The notes below the pieces were generated by a model. That model worked only from the letters and a program-made list of their open reading frames with translations, was not told the origin of the DNA and ran no database searches. Below are positions 44,553-54,222 of a stretch of 64,000 nt of DNA, in pieces. The position numbers were made by a program, and so were the translations under genes. Origin of the DNA: Saccharicrinis sp963677655 (GTDB taxonomy: Bacteria > Bacteroidota > Bacteroidia > Bacteroidales > Marinilabiliaceae); the NCBI GenBank assembly GCA_963677655.1, contig OY782088.1; one strand, given 5' to 3'. Every line of letters starts with the position of its first letter. Positions within the stretch are counted from its first letter, which is position 1.

Positions 44553-44560
44553 TATCTTTG
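44553..44560 (+). promoter_or_regulatory. Likely -7 element of the C-terminal processing protease gene
   Basis: TATCTTTG, followed by C, matches TAnnTTTG 32 bases before the start codon; the -33 region is weak. Confidence 0.45.
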
Positions 44561-44592
44561 CTTTACTCTGATAGTAATTTAAAATATTAGAT

Positions 44593-46191
44593 ATGACATT
44601 TAATAAATTGGTTAAAAATTCTTTGCTCTTAGTTACTTTTATTCTAGTATTATTTAATGTAGATACATTAAAAGCCCAGAATTTTAATCAAGATTTACAA
44701 AAGTTACAGTTAGCATATAAATTGATATCTACTTTTTATGTGGATTCTGTTGATGATCAAAAATTAGTAGAGGATGCTATTGTAGGTATGCTTAAGAATT
44801 TGGATCCCCATTCTGAGTATCTTTCACAAGAAGAGGTGAAAAAACTAAATGAGCCACTTGATGGTGGATTTGAAGGTGTAGGAATTCAGTTCAATATTTT
44901 AAATGATACACTTTTAGTTGTTTCTCCTATTTCAGGAGGACCATCAGAAAAAGTGGGAATTTTAGCTGGAGATAGAATCATTTTTATCGATGACGAGAAT
45001 GTTGCAGGTATAGGATTAACAAATAGTGGAGTTAAAGATCGATTAAAAGGTAAAAAAGGGACTAAGGTTAAATTAAAAATACTAAGAAAAGGAAGTTCTA
45101 AATTATTAGATTTTATAGTTGTAAGAGATAAGATTCCTATTTACAGTGTTGAGGCATCATATATGGCATCTCAAAATATAGGCTATGTTAAAATTAATCA
45201 GTTCAGTGCTACCACTTCAAGTGAATTTCATGATGCTGTAAAAGAATTAAAATCCCAGGGAATGGATAACTTAATTCTTGATTTAAGAGGAAATCCAGGG
45301 GGGTATTTAAAAGCTGCAATTGAGGTAGTCAACGAATTGTTGGTTGGGAATAAACTGATTGTTTATACAGAAGGTCTGACAAATCCTAGAAGGGAATATC
45401 AATCTTCAGAAGAAGGCTTGTTTAAAAAGGGGAAGGTAGCTGTACTTATTAATGAAGGATCAGCATCGGCTAGTGAAATTGTATCCGGGGCTATTCAAGA
45501 TTGGGATAGAGGTATTATTATCGGTAGAAGGAGTTTTGGCAAAGGCTTAGTGCAGCGACCATTAAATTTACAAGATGGATCGATGATTAAATTGACTATT
45601 GCAAAATATTATACTCCATCAGGAAGATGTATTCAAAAACCCTATGATAAAGGTGTTGATGCTTATAGAAAAGAAATATATATGAGGGATGTACTTCATC
45701 AAGAAAATGATTCTCTTAAAGAGAAAAGTCAGGAGTTTCATACAAAATCTTCCCAACGAGTAGTGTATGGTGGAGGAGGTATAAATCCTGATATTTTTAT
45801 TCCTGCAGATACAACGGGATATTCTGATTATTACAGGGATCTAATTGCTTTAGGAATTATTAATAAATATGTATTATCATATATGGATCAACATAGAAAA
45901 GATCTATTATTAAAATATAAAACTTTTAAATCATTTAAAGATTCATTTGTTGTAGATGACAAAATGATTGAAGATTTAATTAAAGAAGGAGAAAAGGAAA
46001 AAATTGATTCTGATGTAAAAACGTTAGAAGCATCATTAATACATCTTAAACTTCAGCTTAGGGCATTAATTGCAAGAAATATTTGGAGCGTTAATGAATA
46101 TTTTGAACTTATTAATACAAATTCAAATGAATTTAAAAAAGCTTTAGAAATATTATCTTCAGACAAATCATATTCAAGTTGGTTAAATTAA
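44593..46191 (+). CDS. S41-family C-terminal processing peptidase
   Basis: A 532-residue periplasmic serine protease (Prc/CtpA type) acting on C-termini of envelope proteins. A signal peptide or N-anchor spans residues 1-~28 (ending LKAQ). Next are a lid helix region with DPHSEYLSQEEVKKL and a PDZ domain (GFEGVGIQFNILNDTLLVVS, GILAGDRII). The protease core has the catalytic Ser in LINEGSASASEIVSG and the Lys in GRRSFGKGLVQRP. The C-terminal tail (~residues 400-532) is helical and longer than minimal CtpA, as in Bacteroidota forms. cysE follows after 9 bp, probably co-transcribed. Confidence 0.93.
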   Translation: MTFNKLVKNSLLLVTFILVLFNVDTLKAQNFNQDLQKLQLAYKLISTFYVDSVDDQKLVEDAIVGMLKNLDPHSEYLSQEEVKKLNEPLDGGFEGVGIQFNILNDTLLVVSPISGGPSEKVGILAGDRIIFIDDENVAGIGLTNSGVKDRLKGKKGTKVKLKILRKGSSKLLDFIVVRDKIPIYSVEASYMASQNIGYVKINQFSATTSSEFHDAVKELKSQGMDNLILDLRGNPGGYLKAAIEVVNELLVGNKLIVYTEGLTNPRREYQSSEEGLFKKGKVAVLINEGSASASEIVSGAIQDWDRGIIIGRRSFGKGLVQRPLNLQDGSMIKLTIAKYYTPSGRCIQKPYDKGVDAYRKEIYMRDVLHQENDSLKEKSQEFHTKSSQRVVYGGGGINPDIFIPADTTGYSDYYRDLIALGIINKYVLSYMDQHRKDLLLKYKTFKSFKDSFVVDDKMIEDLIKEGEKEKIDSDVKTLEASLIHLKLQLRALIARNIWSVNEYFELINTNSNEFKKALEILSSDKSYSSWLN

Positions 46192-46200
46192 ATTATAGTT

Positions 46201-47127
46201 ATGACTCAATTCAAATATCCAGGTATATTGCAAGAAACAATAAAGGCATTAACTACTAAGGAATCATATAAAAGTGTTTGTCATACTCACTTTTTTGATT
46301 ATCCAATGCCTTCGGGGAGTGCCATAGGTGAAATTGTTAATCTGGCCAGAGAAATAATTTTTCCTGGGTATTTTGGAGATTCTCCTGTGCGTTCAGAAAG
46401 TATTCATTATTATATTGGAGTTAATACGGAGCGCTTATTTGAATTGTTGAATAAACAAATTTTGGCTGGCTTGTGTTTTCAATGTAGTATGTCAGATCCG
46501 GAAAAACTTAAAGCAAATAAATTAAAGGCTTTTGATATTACTAAGAAATTTGTTTCAGCTTTGCCAGAATTGCGCAGGTTATTAACTACCGATGTTGAAG
46601 CTGCATATTTAGGTGATCCTGCTGCTAAAAGTAGAGGAGAGGTGATTTTTTGTTATCCGGCCATTAGGGCAATATCAAGTTATCGAATTGCTCATGCTAT
46701 GGTGAATTTGGATGTTCCAATTATACCAAGAATGATTTCAGAAATGGCACATTCTGAAACAGGAATTGATATTCATCCTAAAGCTCAAATAGATGAATAT
46801 TTTACCATTGATCATGGAACTGGTGTTGTTATTGGAGCAACTTCAATAATAGGTAAAAATGTTAAGTTATTTCAAGGAGTTACTCTGGGTGCAAAAAGTT
46901 TTCCATTGGATGAAGAAGGAAATCCAATAAAAGGTATACCTCGTCATCCTATTGTTGAAGATGATGTTGTTATTTATTCTCAAGCTACAATATTAGGAAG
47001 GATAACTGTAGGAAAAGGATCTGTTATAGGAGGTAATGTTTGGGTTACTAACGATGTAAAACCAGGATCTAAATTAGTACAGTTTAAACCTAAGGACGGT
47101 TTGTTTAAAGAAGGAGCTGGAATTTGA
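46201..47127 (+). CDS. cysE: Serine O-acetyltransferase
   Basis: Makes O-acetylserine, the carbon skeleton for cysteine. A 308-residue protein of the longer EpsC type. The N-terminal helical half includes MPSGSAIGEIVNLAREIIFP, AYLGDPAAKSRGEVIFCYPA and SYRIAHAMVNLDVPIIPR. The left-handed beta-helix has GIDIHPKAQIDEYFTIDHGT, GVVIGATSIIGKNVKLFQGV, IVEDDVVIYSQATILG and KGSVIGGNVWVT hexapeptide turns. The DxH catalytic pair lies in FTIDHGTGV. No cysK is nearby. It follows the S41 protease gene closely. Confidence 0.94.
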   Translation: MTQFKYPGILQETIKALTTKESYKSVCHTHFFDYPMPSGSAIGEIVNLAREIIFPGYFGDSPVRSESIHYYIGVNTERLFELLNKQILAGLCFQCSMSDPEKLKANKLKAFDITKKFVSALPELRRLLTTDVEAAYLGDPAAKSRGEVIFCYPAIRAISSYRIAHAMVNLDVPIIPRMISEMAHSETGIDIHPKAQIDEYFTIDHGTGVVIGATSIIGKNVKLFQGVTLGAKSFPLDEEGNPIKGIPRHPIVEDDVVIYSQATILGRITVGKGSVIGGNVWVTNDVKPGSKLVQFKPKDGLFKEGAGI

Positions 47128-47189
47128 TAGAATTTCCAGAATTTAAACATATTGTTAACGATTATTCAAAAATTGATTAAGGATTGAGC

Positions 47190-47218
47190 TTGTACAATAG
47201 TCAAAATTTATATATTTG
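47190..47218 (+). promoter_or_regulatory. Promoter of the siaB-siaC-like pair
   Basis: TTG (47190-47192) and TATATTTG (47211-47218), spaced 18 bases, match the Bacteroidota promoter. The -7 box covers the possible TTG start at 47216, which is why I place translation at the ATG at 47243. Confidence 0.75.
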
Positions 47219-47242
47219 TGTCAAGCTTTATTAATTATACAA

Positions 47243-47791
47243 ATGGCATTTAATATTACAGAATGGTATAACGAGAAATTAGAGGGAGAAGTTATTCTTA
47301 ACTTTAATGGAAGTATTACCTCTGATCTTATAACGGAAGCTTTAGAAACTATAGAAAATAGTTTAAATCTAAAGAATGAAAAGAATAAGATTAGGAAAAA
47401 GGTATATAATGTATTTGTGGAGTGTTTACAAAATTTATATCATCACGTTGATGCTGCTCCAATTGAGTTAAATGATAATCAACAAAATAATTTTGGAGTA
47501 ATCATTTTAAGTAAAGATGGTTCGTTTTATAGAATTTCAACAGGTAATTTTGTAGATAAAAGTAAGATAAATGTAATTAAGGATAGAATAGATCAAGTTA
47601 ACTCTTTGTCAGATAAAGAAATACGGATGTTGTATTTGGATATTATGAGTAATGGAGAGTTTAGTGATAAAGGTGGTGGCGGATTAGGAATGCTTGATAT
47701 TGTTAGAAAGACTGGAAATAAGTTAGAATATTATTTTTATAAGTATAACGACAGTCACATATTTTTTTCATTAGATGTATATATTAGTTAA
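47243..47791 (+). CDS. SiaB-family protein kinase (DUF6272)
   Basis: A 182-residue GHKL-like protein of the SiaB type. In Pseudomonas SiaB phosphorylates SiaC, with the PP2C-type phosphatase SiaA reversing this. An N-box-like VFVECLQNLYHHVDAA and a glycine-rich SDKGGGGLGMLDIVRKTG lid are visible. The preceding part (ITEWYNEKLEGEVILNFNGS, ITSDLITEALETIENSL) has the family's alpha-beta pattern. The upstream TTG extension is excluded by the promoter position. The SiaC-like gene follows after 18 bp. No SiaA phosphatase or SiaD cyclase is in the window, so the output here is unknown. Confidence 0.87.
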   Translation: MAFNITEWYNEKLEGEVILNFNGSITSDLITEALETIENSLNLKNEKNKIRKKVYNVFVECLQNLYHHVDAAPIELNDNQQNNFGVIILSKDGSFYRISTGNFVDKSKINVIKDRIDQVNSLSDKEIRMLYLDIMSNGEFSDKGGGGLGMLDIVRKTGNKLEYYFYKYNDSHIFFSLDVYIS

Positions 47792-47809
47792 AACCATATA
47801 GTTACCAAT

Positions 47810-48190
47810 ATGGAAACAATAGTTAGAGAAGGAACACCAAAAACTCCATATGTAAGATTAGATGGAGAAAAAGGAATAATTGAAATCAAAGGACGATCAA
47901 TACCTGAAAACTCGATAGAGTTTTATAAACCTCTTATTGACTGGCTTGAAGAGTATGGTAGTAATGTGGATAGTGATACCGCAGTAAATGTTCAATTAGA
48001 ATATTTTAATACTAGCTCTTCTAAATGTATATTGGATATTTTTAAGAAATTAGAGAGTATATATAAAAAAGGACAAAAAGTCGAGGTTAATTGGTATTAC
48101 GAAGAAGATGATGAAGATATGTTTGAGGCAGGTGAAGATTATCAGTCTATAATAAACATACCTTTTAAGATGATTGAAATGGAAGAGTAG
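47810..48190 (+). CDS. SiaC-family regulatory phosphoprotein (DUF1987)
   Basis: A 126-residue protein of the DUF1987/SiaC family, the phospho-switch substrate of SiaB. TPKTPYVRLDGEKGIIEIKG opens the family, followed by SIPENSIEFYKPLIDWLEEY, the regulatory stretch VQLEYFNTSSSKCILDIFKK with the Thr/Ser cluster where the Pseudomonas protein is phosphorylated, and a C-terminal KVEVNWYYEEDDEDMFEAGE. It forms a two-gene unit with the SiaB-like kinase. The gene ends near a terminator shared with the ABC transporter. Confidence 0.88.
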   Translation: METIVREGTPKTPYVRLDGEKGIIEIKGRSIPENSIEFYKPLIDWLEEYGSNVDSDTAVNVQLEYFNTSSSKCILDIFKKLESIYKKGQKVEVNWYYEEDDEDMFEAGEDYQSIINIPFKMIEMEE

Positions 48191-48211
48191 AGGAATATTA
48201 AAATAAAAAAC

Positions 48212-48244
48212 AAAAGAGAGTAATATTTTATTACTCTCTTTTGT
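48212..48244. terminator. Bidirectional terminator overlapping the ABC transporter 3' end
   Basis: AAAAGAGAGTAATA pairs with TATTACTCTCTTTT around TTT, then TTGTTTTT. The stop codon of the minus-strand ABC gene (48231-48233) is inside the stem. Confidence 0.82.
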
Positions 48245-51200
48245 TTTTTATTTTAGTGTACTTTTCTTCAAAAATGTTTAATATTTCTTTTACGATTCCT
48301 GTATAAAGTAGGATGAATAAAATAATATTATAGAGCCAAATAATAATTGTATTTGCCCATAATGTATCAATATTAAATGATCCTAATTTTTTATATGGGC
48401 TTAAAAAATGAGCAAACAGATAATTGTTTTGTGGATCTTTAAATATAGGATCTGATTTTTGTATTAATTTGCCATTATATTCAATAATTTTGTCAGAAAA
48501 AGGATTGTTACTGTTACGCACAAATCTTTCTAGTTCCAGGTTATAGTGAGACTTTTTTAAAGAATTAAACTGTTTCTTTTGTTTCTCTGTTTTATTTAAT
48601 TCCTTTTTCTTTTTATCCAACAGATTGTCGGTTTTATTGAATACTTTGATATAGTTTTTCTTTAAACTATTTATATCATCCTTTAGTGAAGTGTATTTAG
48701 TTTTACTGAAAGTTTTCGTGTTTAGATTAGGATCTAATGAAATTTTATTTTTTATTAATCCGTTCTTATTTTCCTTTGAAATTTCATTTGTTAGAAGGAT
48801 TAATGCATCAGACAAGCTTTGATGATCTTTGTTTTGGTAATATTTTAAACAATTATCAAGTTTAGCTTGCATTGTAGGTATCCAATATTCTTTCTTGTAT
48901 TTTGCCTCACTTTTAAGTTTGTCGTAAAAGTAAAATTCCTTTTCATATTTGTTGTTTTTAAATTGATTTACAGTTAAAGCTTCAAAAGCCCATTTTGCTG
49001 TAATTAGTTCACCATACCAAGGAATCTTTTCTGGATTAGATAATTTGGGATTTAGATTATCGTAGCTAATAAAAACACCTGATAATATAATTTGAGGAAT
49101 GATAAGAAAAGGTATGAGTATATATATGTTAATGGCATCTTTAAAGCTGTCAGATATAATTAATCCAAGTAAATTAGAGAACATAGATGCACTAAAAAGA
49201 ATGAGCCAAAATGCAAAGAACATCCCTTTTATTTCTATAATTGAATTACCAATTAAAGTAAAGAGAATTGTTTGAATGGCGGAGATAAATGCTAGAATTA
49301 ATACTTTTGAAAATAAGTAACTTAACCGGCTTAGGTTTAAGAATTCTTCTCGTTTAAGAATTTTTCTATCTTTTATTATTTCTTCCGCACTTACTGTAAG
49401 TCCTACAAATAATGCAATAATTACAGCCATTATTATATATACTATAATGTTAGGGTTATCCTGAAAAGTATAACCCTGGTTTCTTGAAACGTCTACATTG
49501 TAGTATTTTATTATAGTTGATAATAATAGAGCTAAAATTGGTGTTTCCAGTAAGTTAATCAATAAATATTGAGTGTTTGATAGTTTAGATAAAACATCTC
49601 TTTTTATGAAAACACCTAATTGCTTAATTTTATTAGGAATTTTAAAATTTATACTTGGTGGTGCATTGTAATTGTCTTTGGGAGCTGATATTTGTTTGTA
49701 ATCTTTAAAGCGATGATACCATTCGTCAGGTTCAATTTTTCGATTTCTGGTTAATGTTCCATATTCATCAATTACCTGAGAAGAAACAATATTTAATACT
49801 TGTTCCGGATTAACATTTCCACATGTTTGACATTCGCTTTCTTGTTTGTTTGCTTGGTTTACAGATGATTTAAAATAAGTAATGCTGTCAACTGGATCGC
49901 CATCGTAAATTAAATAACCACCATTATCTAATACTAATAGTTGATTGAACATTTTAAAAATGTCACTTGAAGGTTGGTGAATAACAACAAAAACCAATTT
50001 ACCTTTTAGTGCTAACTCTTTTAATAAATCCAAAATGTTAGCAGAATCTTTTGAAGATAAACCTGATGTAGGTTCATCTAAAAATAAAATTGCAGGTTCT
50101 CGAATTAGTTCAAGAGCAATATTTAATCTCTTACGTTGCCCACCACTTATTTTTTTGTTTAAAGGTGATCCAACCTTCATATCTTTGATGTCATAAAGAC
50201 CTAAAGAAGAAAGTAGGTTTAAAACTCGTTTCTTTATTTTATATTCACTGTAATCACCAAAGCAAAGTTTCGCGTTGTAATATAAATTTTGATATACTGT
50301 AAGATTTTCCATTAAAAGATCATCTTGAGATACATAACCAATCAGACCTTCTATTTTTTTATGTTCTTTGTGTATATCTATATTATTAATTTTAACAGAT
50401 CCTTTTTGAGGCTGTATTATTCCACTTAATATATTAGTAAGTGTAGTTTTTCCAGCACCACTAGCTCCCATTATCCCAACTAATCTTCCAGATTCACTAT
50501 AAAAACTTAATGGGTGAATACCAGTAGATTTGTTTTTGAAACTATAACTTATTTCATTAACATTAAATGTAATGGGGTCCTTAATATTGTCAGTCGTATA
50601 TTTATCAACAATATCACTATAGTAAATTGGAGCAATTCTGTTATTACGAATAGAACAACCTGGTGTTAAAACATGAATTCTGTTTGTAGCTAGTAATTGT
50701 CCATTGATACTAACTTCTACATTGTCATTCAATCGCAATAAAAATAAACCTCCTGAAGTTATTCTGAGTATATGAATTTCTTGATCAGGATTAAGATTTG
50801 GTCGTTGAAGATGTTTTGCTTTAAAAAGTTTTGTTGTTTTTTTCTTATTAATAATTAAAAGATTGTTATCATCAATTGGAGAATTCATATCTCCAATTAT
50901 AAAATCTTCCATTAAATAATACTCCTTATCAGAAATATGAAAAGTTTGAGCAATAGTATAAACAAAATCTTTTTCGAAATGACTTATCTCAACTCCAGAT
51001 TTTAGAAATTCAATAAGCTGAATAATTACAATTAACTTTTGATAATGAACTAATTCCTTGTTAATTGCATTAGATATTCTAAGAGCCTTGACAGAGTTTG
51101 CTGTCAAAGTAGAACGTTCTATTTCACTGCTTTGAAGTTTTTTTAATTTAGAAACGTGTTCTTGGTAATATTCTTCATAAATATTAAGATATTCCTCAAC

Positions 51201-51326
51201 CATTTGCTTGTTTAATTGCTGGTCAAGGAAATTCCTAACTATATTTCTTCTGGATTTACTATCCTTTTGAGGAAACGCTATTAAAGCAAAAAGTTGTATT
51301 AATGCTTTTAATATTCCTTCGCTCAT
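48231..51326 (-). CDS. ABCG-type ABC transporter with TerB-like and FHA-like N-terminal domains
   Basis: A 1031-residue single-chain half-transporter. Residues 1-~150 are helical and resemble a TerB-type domain (IKALIQLFALIAFP-like start, HFEKDFVYTIAQTFHISDKE). Residues ~165-255 are beta-rich and FHA-like (IHILRITSGGLFLLRLNDNV, NGQLLATNRIHVL, CSIRNNRIAPIYYSDI). The ATPase has Walker A GIMGASGAGKTT, a Q-loop SQDDLLMENLTV, signature KISGGQRKRLNIALEL, and Walker B AILFLDEPTSGLS, characteristic of the ABCG class. Membrane segments occupy about 590-780 and 995-1015, with a charged coiled-coil stretch between. Substrate unknown. A secreted protein gene lies 30 bp upstream on the same strand. Confidence 0.88.
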   Translation of the reverse strand: MSEGILKALIQLFALIAFPQKDSKSRRNIVRNFLDQQLNKQMVEEYLNIYEEYYQEHVSKLKKLQSSEIERSTLTANSVKALRISNAINKELVHYQKLIVIIQLIEFLKSGVEISHFEKDFVYTIAQTFHISDKEYYLMEDFIIGDMNSPIDDNNLLIINKKKTTKLFKAKHLQRPNLNPDQEIHILRITSGGLFLLRLNDNVEVSINGQLLATNRIHVLTPGCSIRNNRIAPIYYSDIVDKYTTDNIKDPITFNVNEISYSFKNKSTGIHPLSFYSESGRLVGIMGASGAGKTTLTNILSGIIQPQKGSVKINNIDIHKEHKKIEGLIGYVSQDDLLMENLTVYQNLYYNAKLCFGDYSEYKIKKRVLNLLSSLGLYDIKDMKVGSPLNKKISGGQRKRLNIALELIREPAILFLDEPTSGLSSKDSANILDLLKELALKGKLVFVVIHQPSSDIFKMFNQLLVLDNGGYLIYDGDPVDSITYFKSSVNQANKQESECQTCGNVNPEQVLNIVSSQVIDEYGTLTRNRKIEPDEWYHRFKDYKQISAPKDNYNAPPSINFKIPNKIKQLGVFIKRDVLSKLSNTQYLLINLLETPILALLLSTIIKYYNVDVSRNQGYTFQDNPNIIVYIIMAVIIALFVGLTVSAEEIIKDRKILKREEFLNLSRLSYLFSKVLILAFISAIQTILFTLIGNSIIEIKGMFFAFWLILFSASMFSNLLGLIISDSFKDAINIYILIPFLIIPQIILSGVFISYDNLNPKLSNPEKIPWYGELITAKWAFEALTVNQFKNNKYEKEFYFYDKLKSEAKYKKEYWIPTMQAKLDNCLKYYQNKDHQSLSDALILLTNEISKENKNGLIKNKISLDPNLNTKTFSKTKYTSLKDDINSLKKNYIKVFNKTDNLLDKKKKELNKTEKQKKQFNSLKKSHYNLELERFVRNSNNPFSDKIIEYNGKLIQKSDPIFKDPQNNYLFAHFLSPYKKLGSFNIDTLWANTIIIWLYNIILFILLYTGIVKEILNIFEEKYTKIKNKRE

Positions 51327-51356
51327 ACAATAGGTTTATAATTTATAAAAGACAAA

Positions 51357-51791
51357 CTAGTTTTTTAATTGGTTTTTAAAGCCAATATATAATAAAGCCA
51401 TTCCTGATGTAGATAACTTTTTATCTAGTTTAGCCTCAATGATACATTCAATGGAACCATCAATTTTAAAATCCCACATGTTTGTATTATTGTGTTCTGC
51501 GTTAGTATATAATAAGTTTCTGTTTGTGTCATATACAGAAAAAATTATAGGTTCGTTTTTAGCAGAGCAAGCTACTAGTCTATATAAACTCCCATTTAAA
51601 AAAGTGGTATGAAATTCAGCAACTTCATCTCCTGTTAAAAAAGCTCTAAATGGTTGTCCATTTGAAATAAAAGGTGCATGTATTAAGTTTTCACAAGTTT
51701 CAAATTTTTCTTCCTGAGAATTAGCTTGGTTAGGTATAAGGATGCTTAATGCAAAAAATAGAATAAAAAATAAAAAAAGTCCCTTTTTCAT
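51357..51791 (-). CDS. Small exported protein of unknown function
   Basis: A 144-residue protein with a clear signal peptide (residues 1-~25, FFILFFALSILIPNQANSQ, cleavage before EE). The mature part has two Cys (CENLIHAPF, VACSAKNEP) that could form a disulfide. Its strand-rich pattern includes FRAFLTGDEVAEFHTTFLNG, SLYRLVACS, IIFSVYDTNRNLLYTNAEHN and SIECIIEAKLDKK, rather like small beta-sandwich envelope proteins. It lies 30 bp upstream of the ABC gene and probably shares its transcript, suggesting a joint role at the envelope. I do not recognise a named family. Confidence 0.68.
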   Translation of the reverse strand: MKKGLFLFFILFFALSILIPNQANSQEEKFETCENLIHAPFISNGQPFRAFLTGDEVAEFHTTFLNGSLYRLVACSAKNEPIIFSVYDTNRNLLYTNAEHNNTNMWDFKIDGSIECIIEAKLDKKLSTSGMALLYIGFKNQLKN

Positions 51792-52054
51792 GAGTACAAT
51801 TCTTTTAAAATTATGAGGTGTGTTGTGTATTTAACGTATAATATCTTTTTGTATTATATTTACAACTATTTTAATAATAATTAAATCCTGTTTGCTAAAC
51901 AGATTTTACTATGTGATAGCTGTAAATTCTGCTTGTCTAAAATAGTTATTTTTATTAAAACAAAAGTGTTTGACTAAAGGTTTCTTTACACAAATGTTGT
52001 TTTTTGAATGCATTTGTTTAAAATTTCAAATATCCAATCAATAAAAAATAGTTT

Positions 52055-54196
52055 ATGAAAGTAATTTATTGTGGTTTATTAGCAGTTTTCCTATGTTTAA
52101 TAAACCTTAATGCACAAAAGAAGTTAACATTAGAAGATGTTATTTCTGGTGGAAAAACATATCGAAATCTTATTCCCCAAGATTGTAGATATGAGTTTAT
52201 TTCCAATACTGATTCTTTAATTTTATATAAAAGAGATACAATTTATTGCGTTAATACTGATAACAGCATTATTCCATATTTAAATATAGATGAAGTAAAT
52301 AGCCTATTAAAGGAGCAAAATTTTGTTGGAATTAGATCTATGTATGAAATTAATTGGATAAATTCTGATTTATATTGGATCAAATTTTCAGATAGAATAA
52401 TTATCGTTGATAAGAATAATGTAAAAAATATAAAAACAATTTTTTATCCGGAAAAATCAGATTTTTTAGAATTTAATTCTATTTCAAAATCGATTGCTTA
52501 CCTAAATAATGGTGATTTATATATAGTAGATAAAGATAATAATCTTTTACTGATTGAAACAGTTGAGAATAAGAATATTGTTTTAGGAAAATCTGTTCAT
52601 AGAAATGAATTTGGTATTAGTAAAGGAATTTTTTGGTCTCCAACAGGAAAGTCAATTGCTTTTTATAGAAAAGATGAGTCAATGGTTACTGACTATCCTT
52701 TGGTAGATATAAATAAAAGAGTTGCTAAACTTGAAAATATTAAATATCCAATGGCAGGGATGAAGAGTCATCACGTTACAGTTGGCGTTTTTAATATTGA
52801 AACAAAAGTGAAAATTTATTTAAAGACAGGATTACCCAAAGAAAAGTTCTTAACAAATATATCATGGTCTCCAGATGAGAAATATATAGGGATTGCCGAA
52901 TTAAATAGACAGCAAAATCATATGTGTTATAATTTATATAGTACAAACGACGGTAGTTTATTTAAAACATTATTTGAGGAGGAAAGCGATAAATGGGTGG
53001 AGCCCGAAAATGCAGCCATTTATTTCCCAAATAGTAACACGAAATTTGTATGGGAGAGTGAAAGAGATGGTTTTAACCATATGTATTTATATGATATTAA
53101 TAAAGGTTATTTAGGTCAGTTAACAAAGGGAGATTGGGTTGTTACCAAGAATTTAGGTTTTGATAAAAAAGCAAGATATGTATTTTTTGAAGGAACTATA
53201 GATGGAGTAATGAACAGAAATTTATATCGTGTTTCTGTACGTTCTGGTAAAATTGAAAAGATCACTAAAAACCAGGGGTTTCATACTGTAGAATTGAGCA
53301 ATTCTAAAACAAAAATGATTGATAATTATTCAAATTTAGAAACTCCAAGAATTATTAAATTATATAATTTATCTGACAAAAGTAGTTCTGTTTTATTTGA
53401 AGCGAAAGACCCATTACAGGATTTTCCTTTTGGAAAGGTGAAATTAGGCACATTAAAGTCTGCAGATGGAGTAACTGATTTGAATTATAGATTGATTCTT
53501 CCAGCTAATTTCGATCCTGCACAAAAATATCCAGTTGTGATATATGTATATGGAGGTCCACATTCTCAACTGGTTAAAAATAGCTGGTTAGGAGCAGCAA
53601 GATATTGGCAATTGTATATGGCTCAGAATGGATACATTTGTTTTACAATGGATAACAGGGGGACTCAGGATAGAGGCTGTGAATTTGAGAAAATAATACA
53701 CAGACAATTAGGTGAATGTGAAGCTGAGGATCAATTTGAAGGTGTTAAGTTTTTAAAATCATTACCATATGTTGATCACAACAGGATCGGTGTTCATGGA
53801 TGGAGTTTTGGTGGTTTCATGACCATTAATTTAATGGAAAAATATCCAGATGTTTTTAAAGTTGGTGTTTCTGGAGGTCCGGTCACTGATTGGAAATATT
53901 ACGAAATAATGTATGGCGAAAGATATATGGATATGCCAGTGGAGAACCCTGAAGGTTATGAAAAAACGAATGTTAATCTAAGAGTGGAAAATCTTAAGGG
54001 TAGATTATTAGTAATTCATGGAGCAATAGATCCAACTGTTGTATGGCAGCATAGTTTGCAATTTGTTGAACATTGCATTAAGAAAAGAAAGCAGGTGGAT
54101 TACTTTGTTTATCCTCGACATGAGCATAATGTTTTAGGACCTGATAGGGTACATTTAATGGAGAAGGTGACCAGATATTTTAATGATTTTCTATAA
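52055..54196 (+). CDS. S9-family dipeptidyl peptidase IV-like protease
   Basis: A 713-residue exported prolyl peptidase that removes N-terminal dipeptides, usually X-Pro. The signal peptide covers residues 1-20 (ending NLNAQ). A beta-propeller of the DPP-IV_N type spans ~60-480 (GISKGIFWSPTGKSIAFYRK, LTNISWSPDEKYIGIAEL, YFPNSNTKFVWESERDGFNH). The alpha/beta-hydrolase domain has the oxyanion-region PVVIYVYGGPHSQL, the Ser nucleophile in GVHGWSFGGFMT, an Asp in VIHGAIDPTVVWQHS, and the His in YPRHEHNVLG. Role in peptide nutrition or secretion maturation is inferred. Monocistronic, with a terminator. Confidence 0.93.
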   Translation: MKVIYCGLLAVFLCLINLNAQKKLTLEDVISGGKTYRNLIPQDCRYEFISNTDSLILYKRDTIYCVNTDNSIIPYLNIDEVNSLLKEQNFVGIRSMYEINWINSDLYWIKFSDRIIIVDKNNVKNIKTIFYPEKSDFLEFNSISKSIAYLNNGDLYIVDKDNNLLLIETVENKNIVLGKSVHRNEFGISKGIFWSPTGKSIAFYRKDESMVTDYPLVDINKRVAKLENIKYPMAGMKSHHVTVGVFNIETKVKIYLKTGLPKEKFLTNISWSPDEKYIGIAELNRQQNHMCYNLYSTNDGSLFKTLFEEESDKWVEPENAAIYFPNSNTKFVWESERDGFNHMYLYDINKGYLGQLTKGDWVVTKNLGFDKKARYVFFEGTIDGVMNRNLYRVSVRSGKIEKITKNQGFHTVELSNSKTKMIDNYSNLETPRIIKLYNLSDKSSSVLFEAKDPLQDFPFGKVKLGTLKSADGVTDLNYRLILPANFDPAQKYPVVIYVYGGPHSQLVKNSWLGAARYWQLYMAQNGYICFTMDNRGTQDRGCEFEKIIHRQLGECEAEDQFEGVKFLKSLPYVDHNRIGVHGWSFGGFMTINLMEKYPDVFKVGVSGGPVTDWKYYEIMYGERYMDMPVENPEGYEKTNVNLRVENLKGRLLVIHGAIDPTVVWQHSLQFVEHCIKKRKQVDYFVYPRHEHNVLGPDRVHLMEKVTRYFNDFL

Positions 54197-54222
54197 TGTC
54201 TTAAATTGTAAATAAGTCGAAA

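Noticed and set aside
47216..47242. Longer TTG-started SiaB-like protein
   Set aside because: The TTG lies within the -7 promoter element, so it would not be in the transcript.
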